From the NCBI GenBank assembly GCA_018241445.1, contig JAFEDT010000007.1:124001-188000 (forward strand): a DNA stretch of 64,000 nt, given 5' to 3'. The position numbers and the translations under genes are program-made. A model generated the notes under the pieces. That model had not been told where the DNA came from and searched no databases. It worked only from the letters and a program-made list of their open reading frames with translations. This document shows, one piece after another, positions 61,870-64,000 of the stretch. This stretch comes from Pseudomonadota bacterium (lineage in GTDB: Bacteria; Pseudomonadota; Gammaproteobacteria; Steroidobacterales; Steroidobacteraceae). Every line of letters begins with the position of its first letter. Within the stretch, counting starts at the first letter, position 1.

Positions 61870-62184
61870 TCAGCCGGCGCTGATGTCGGTGACTTTGACT
61901 TCCGTAAAGGGCTGCCGGTGGTTCTTCTGCCGCAGGTAGTGGGCGCGGCGCTTGAACTTCACGATCGACACCTTGGCGCCCTTGCCGTGGCGCACGACGG
62001 TGGCCAGAACCTTGCCCCCCTTGAGGGTCGGCTTGCCGACCTTCACCTCGGTGCCCTGCCCCACCAGCAGGACCTGCCCGAATTCCACGGTGGCGCCCGG
62101 CTCGGCCTCGAGCTTCTCGACTCGCAGCACACCGTCCTTCGTCACCCGATATTGCTTGCCGCCCGTGGCGATAACCGCGTACAT
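61870..62184 (-). CDS. rplU: 50S ribosomal protein L21
   Basis: 104-residue L21. [20 protein letters not shown] and [20 protein letters not shown] are typical. First gene of rplU-rpmA, read from the promoter noted at 62238-62266. Confidence 0.98.
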   Translation of the reverse strand: MYAVIATGGKQYRVTKDGVLRVEKLEAEPGATVEFGQVLLVGQGTEVKVGKPTLKGGKVLATVVRHGKGAKVSIVKFKRRAHYLRQKNHRQPFTEVKVTDISAG

Positions 62185-62237
62185 AAGTGTCCAGACTTTA
62201 CAGGGGGATGGGGCCTTATGGGCCCGAAAGGCCGCGC

Positions 62238-62266
62238 ATTCTACTGGCGCACCGGGGCGCGGTCAA
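62238..62266 (-). promoter_or_regulatory. sigma-70 promoter of rplU-rpmA
   Basis: On the minus strand TTGACC and TAGAAT are 17 bases apart, 54 bases before the rplU ATG. This is the best-matching sigma-70 promoter seen in the window. Confidence 0.7.
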
Positions 62267-62422
62267 ACTGGGTTTTGCCATGCGCGCCGGGGACTTAGGC
62301 TGAAAATCGGCCCTGCCGGAAGGCGCGCGGCCGCGTTTCCCCTTCAGCGCGGCACTCGGCTACGATGCGCCGGCCCTCACTGCGTCCGAATCGAAAATTT
62401 TCCAGAAGCGATCCCGGCACCC

Positions 62423-63400
62423 ATGACCCTGGCAGAGATCCGTGCACTGGTCCCCGAGGACCTGCGGTCCCTGGATGAGATCATCCGCGCCCGCATGACG
62501 AGCGCTGTCCCCCTGGTAGACCAGGTGGCCGGCCATATCATCGCGGGCGGCGGTAAGCGGCTGCGCCCCCTGATGGTACTGCTGGCGGCGCGGGCCTGCG
62601 GCGCGAGCGGCGCCAGTGGCGGCGCGCATGTCGAGGCGGCCGCGCTCATCGAGTTCATCCACACCGCCACGCTGCTGCACGACGATGTAGTGGATGGTTC
62701 CTCGCTGCGCCGCGGCCGATACACGGCCAATCACATCTTCGGCAACCAGGCGAGCGTGCTGGTCGGGGACTTTGTCTACTCGCGCGCCTTCCAGATGATG
62801 GCGCAGCTCGCCAGCCAGCCGGTGATGGAAATCATGGCCAACGCCACCAACATGATCGCCGAGGGCGAGGTGCTGCAGCTCATGAATGCGCATGACCCGC
62901 AGACCACCGAGCAGCGCTACCTGGAGGTCATCCATCGCAAGACCGCGAAACTGTTCGAGGCCGGCGCCGAAATCGCCGCGGTGCTCGGCGGCTCCAGCCC
63001 CGCGGTGCGCTCGGCACTCGCCTGCTACGGCCGGCACCTGGGCACCGCCTACCAGCTCGTCGATGACGTGCTCGACTACCGTTCCAACCCGCAAGAGCGC
63101 GGCAAGAATCTCGGCGAAGACCTGGCCGAGGGCAAACCCACCCTGCCGCTGATCCATGCACTGAAGAACGGCAGCCCGCAGCAGCAGGCGATCATCCGCC
63201 GTGCCATCGAGCAGGGCGGCGGCGATGGGTTGGCGTCAGTGGTGGCGGCGATCGACTCCACCGGAGGACTGGACTACACGGCGGCACTGGCCAGTGCGCA
63301 GAGGGAGCAGGCACTGGCGGCACTGGATGCCCTGCCGCCGTCCCCCTTCCGGCAGGGACTGGCAGCGCTGGCGCACTTCGCGGTGTCGCACACTGTCTAG
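62423..63400 (+). CDS. ispB: octaprenyl diphosphate synthase (ubiquinone side chain)
   Basis: 325-residue trans-prenyltransferase that makes the quinone tail. First Asp-rich motif LLHDDVVDGSSLRRG, second LVDDVLDYRSNPQERGKNLG, and GGKRLRPLMVLL. It stands divergent to rplU, as in E. coli. Product length is not readable from sequence by eye. Confidence 0.95.
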   Translation: MTLAEIRALVPEDLRSLDEIIRARMTSAVPLVDQVAGHIIAGGGKRLRPLMVLLAARACGASGASGGAHVEAAALIEFIHTATLLHDDVVDGSSLRRGRYTANHIFGNQASVLVGDFVYSRAFQMMAQLASQPVMEIMANATNMIAEGEVLQLMNAHDPQTTEQRYLEVIHRKTAKLFEAGAEIAAVLGGSSPAVRSALACYGRHLGTAYQLVDDVLDYRSNPQERGKNLGEDLAEGKPTLPLIHALKNGSPQQQAIIRRAIEQGGGDGLASVVAAIDSTGGLDYTAALASAQREQALAALDALPPSPFRQGLAALAHFAVSHTV

Positions 63401-63490
63401 GCGCTGCCCTTCCCAGGCGCTAACCCGGCAGGTGAGACGGTGCGAGGCTCGCGCTACGGCGACCCGGCGGTTGTATGTACCCTGACTCGA

Positions 63491-63512
63491 TGTGTGTAAC
63501 GATATACACACA
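63491..63512. promoter_or_regulatory. inverted repeat upstream of the amidohydrolase
   Basis: TGTGTGTA and TACACACA (8 bases each) with a 6-base centre (ACGATA). It lies about 100 bases before the amidohydrolase ATG and is AT-rich. Resembles an operator for a TetR- or GntR-type dimer; no regulator is in the window. Confidence 0.5.
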
Positions 63513-63611
63513 CCTCTGGTGGATGCGGGCAAACTCCCGGGGCGCGCAGACGCATCGGCCTGGACCGCTCCCATCGCTTCAACAAGCCTTACACACGGGG
63601 ATCCCCACGAA

Positions 63612-64000
63612 ATGACCGCTCATCTCAACAAGCGCCACGGTCGCGGCGCGATGCTCGCCACCTTCTGCCTGACCGCTGCCGGCGCGCTTGCGGCCCTGGC
63701 CTTGTCGCCAATGGCGCGCGCGCAGCAGCCCGCCGGTGACGCACCCGTCATCGCCATCCGGGGCGCGCACCTGTTTGACGGCACGGGCGCTTCGCTGAAG
63801 GATGGCGGCGTCATCGTGGTCCAGGGCGGGCGGATTGTGTCGGTGGGTGGCCCCGTGCCGGCCAGCGCGCAGGTCATCGACCTGGGCAATGTCACGCTGC
63901 TGCCGGGCTTCATCGACGCCCACACGCACCTGACGATGCAGATGCAGAAGGATTACTACAAGGAAGCCTACGAGTCGCTCAAGCGCTTTCCGGCAGAACA
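63612..64000 (+). CDS. exported amidohydrolase (3' truncated by window end)
   Basis: The first 129 residues are visible. A signal peptide (MLATFCLTAAGALAALALS, cleavage near ARAQQ) precedes a metal-dependent hydrolase start: IAIRGAHLFDGTG, VVQGGRIVSVGG, LLPGFIDAHTHL with the HxH zinc motif. The family includes imidazolonepropionase-like and Xaa-Pro dipeptidase-like exported enzymes. Substrate unknown. Confidence 0.88.
   Translation, partial: MTAHLNKRHGRGAMLATFCLTAAGALAALALSPMARAQQPAGDAPVIAIRGAHLFDGTGASLKDGGVIVVQGGRIVSVGGPVPASAQVIDLGNVTLLPGFIDAHTHLTMQMQKDYYKEAYESLKRFPAE

Overview
The window is chromosomal DNA of very high GC content, with dense coding, many 4-base start/stop overlaps and GC-rich third codon positions. 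Gene order is that of a gammaproteobacterium: rpsT, ribF-ileS-lspA-ispH, rplU-rpmA, ispB, dcd-mrp, metG, rsxB-nth, and hda-pgsA next to purM-purN. A TonB-dependent receptor, Mrp antiporter, trehalose operon, GAF-PAS-GGDEF-EAL protein, Irr-like Fur protein and PilT-type motors suggest a free-living member of the Nevskiales/Steroidobacter/Xanthomonadales side of the class. That placement is inferred from gene content only. No rRNA, CRISPR array, prophage or transposase gene was found.

Layout. 1-5.3 kb: truncated wrbA, hda, a CDP-alcohol phosphatidyltransferase, a short exported protein, purM-purN-DUF3108, dcd. 5.3-15.4 kb: mrp; then a HEAT-repeat/Ser-Thr kinase fusion and two PilT-type ATPases lying between mrp and metG; then a lone RsxB, nth and a DUF1841 gene. 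15.5-21.5 kb: a compact six-gene Mrp cation/proton antiporter operon with fused A and B subunits. 21.5-27.4 kb: pyruvate dehydrogenase complex aceE-aceF-lpdA (minus strand), whose E3 carries its own lipoyl domain. 27.4-31.4 kb: pyrC-rnt, grxD and a DUF1289 gene, a PuuD-like membrane protein, nadC.

31.5-38.6 kb: a small exported protein, a response regulator and CHASE3 histidine kinase facing each other, then otsB-GH15-otsA for trehalose synthesis and probable hydrolysis, followed by a LysR remnant. 38.7-46.5 kb: a GAF-PAS-PAS-GGDEF-EAL protein; a small lipid-type cluster (DUF374 acyltransferase divergent from cytochrome P450 plus fatty acyl-AMP ligase with fused carrier domain); a large imperfect inverted repeat; an Irr-like Fur regulator; tRNA-Thr(CGT). 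46.6-52 kb: a tripartite RND efflux pair and an LpxL-type acyltransferase. 52-64 kb: ispH, lspA, ileS, ribF, rpsT, obgE, a TonB-dependent receptor between obgE and rpmA-rplU, ispB, and the start of an exported amidohydrolase.

Most of the window is housekeeping. The parts most likely to hold undescribed biology are the P450/FAAL-carrier/DUF374 cluster, the HEAT-kinase/PilT/PilT locus with its long structured-looking leader, and several genes whose -10-like box lies so close to the start codon that a leaderless mRNA is likely. Lengths, motifs and repeats were read by eye; no database search was done.
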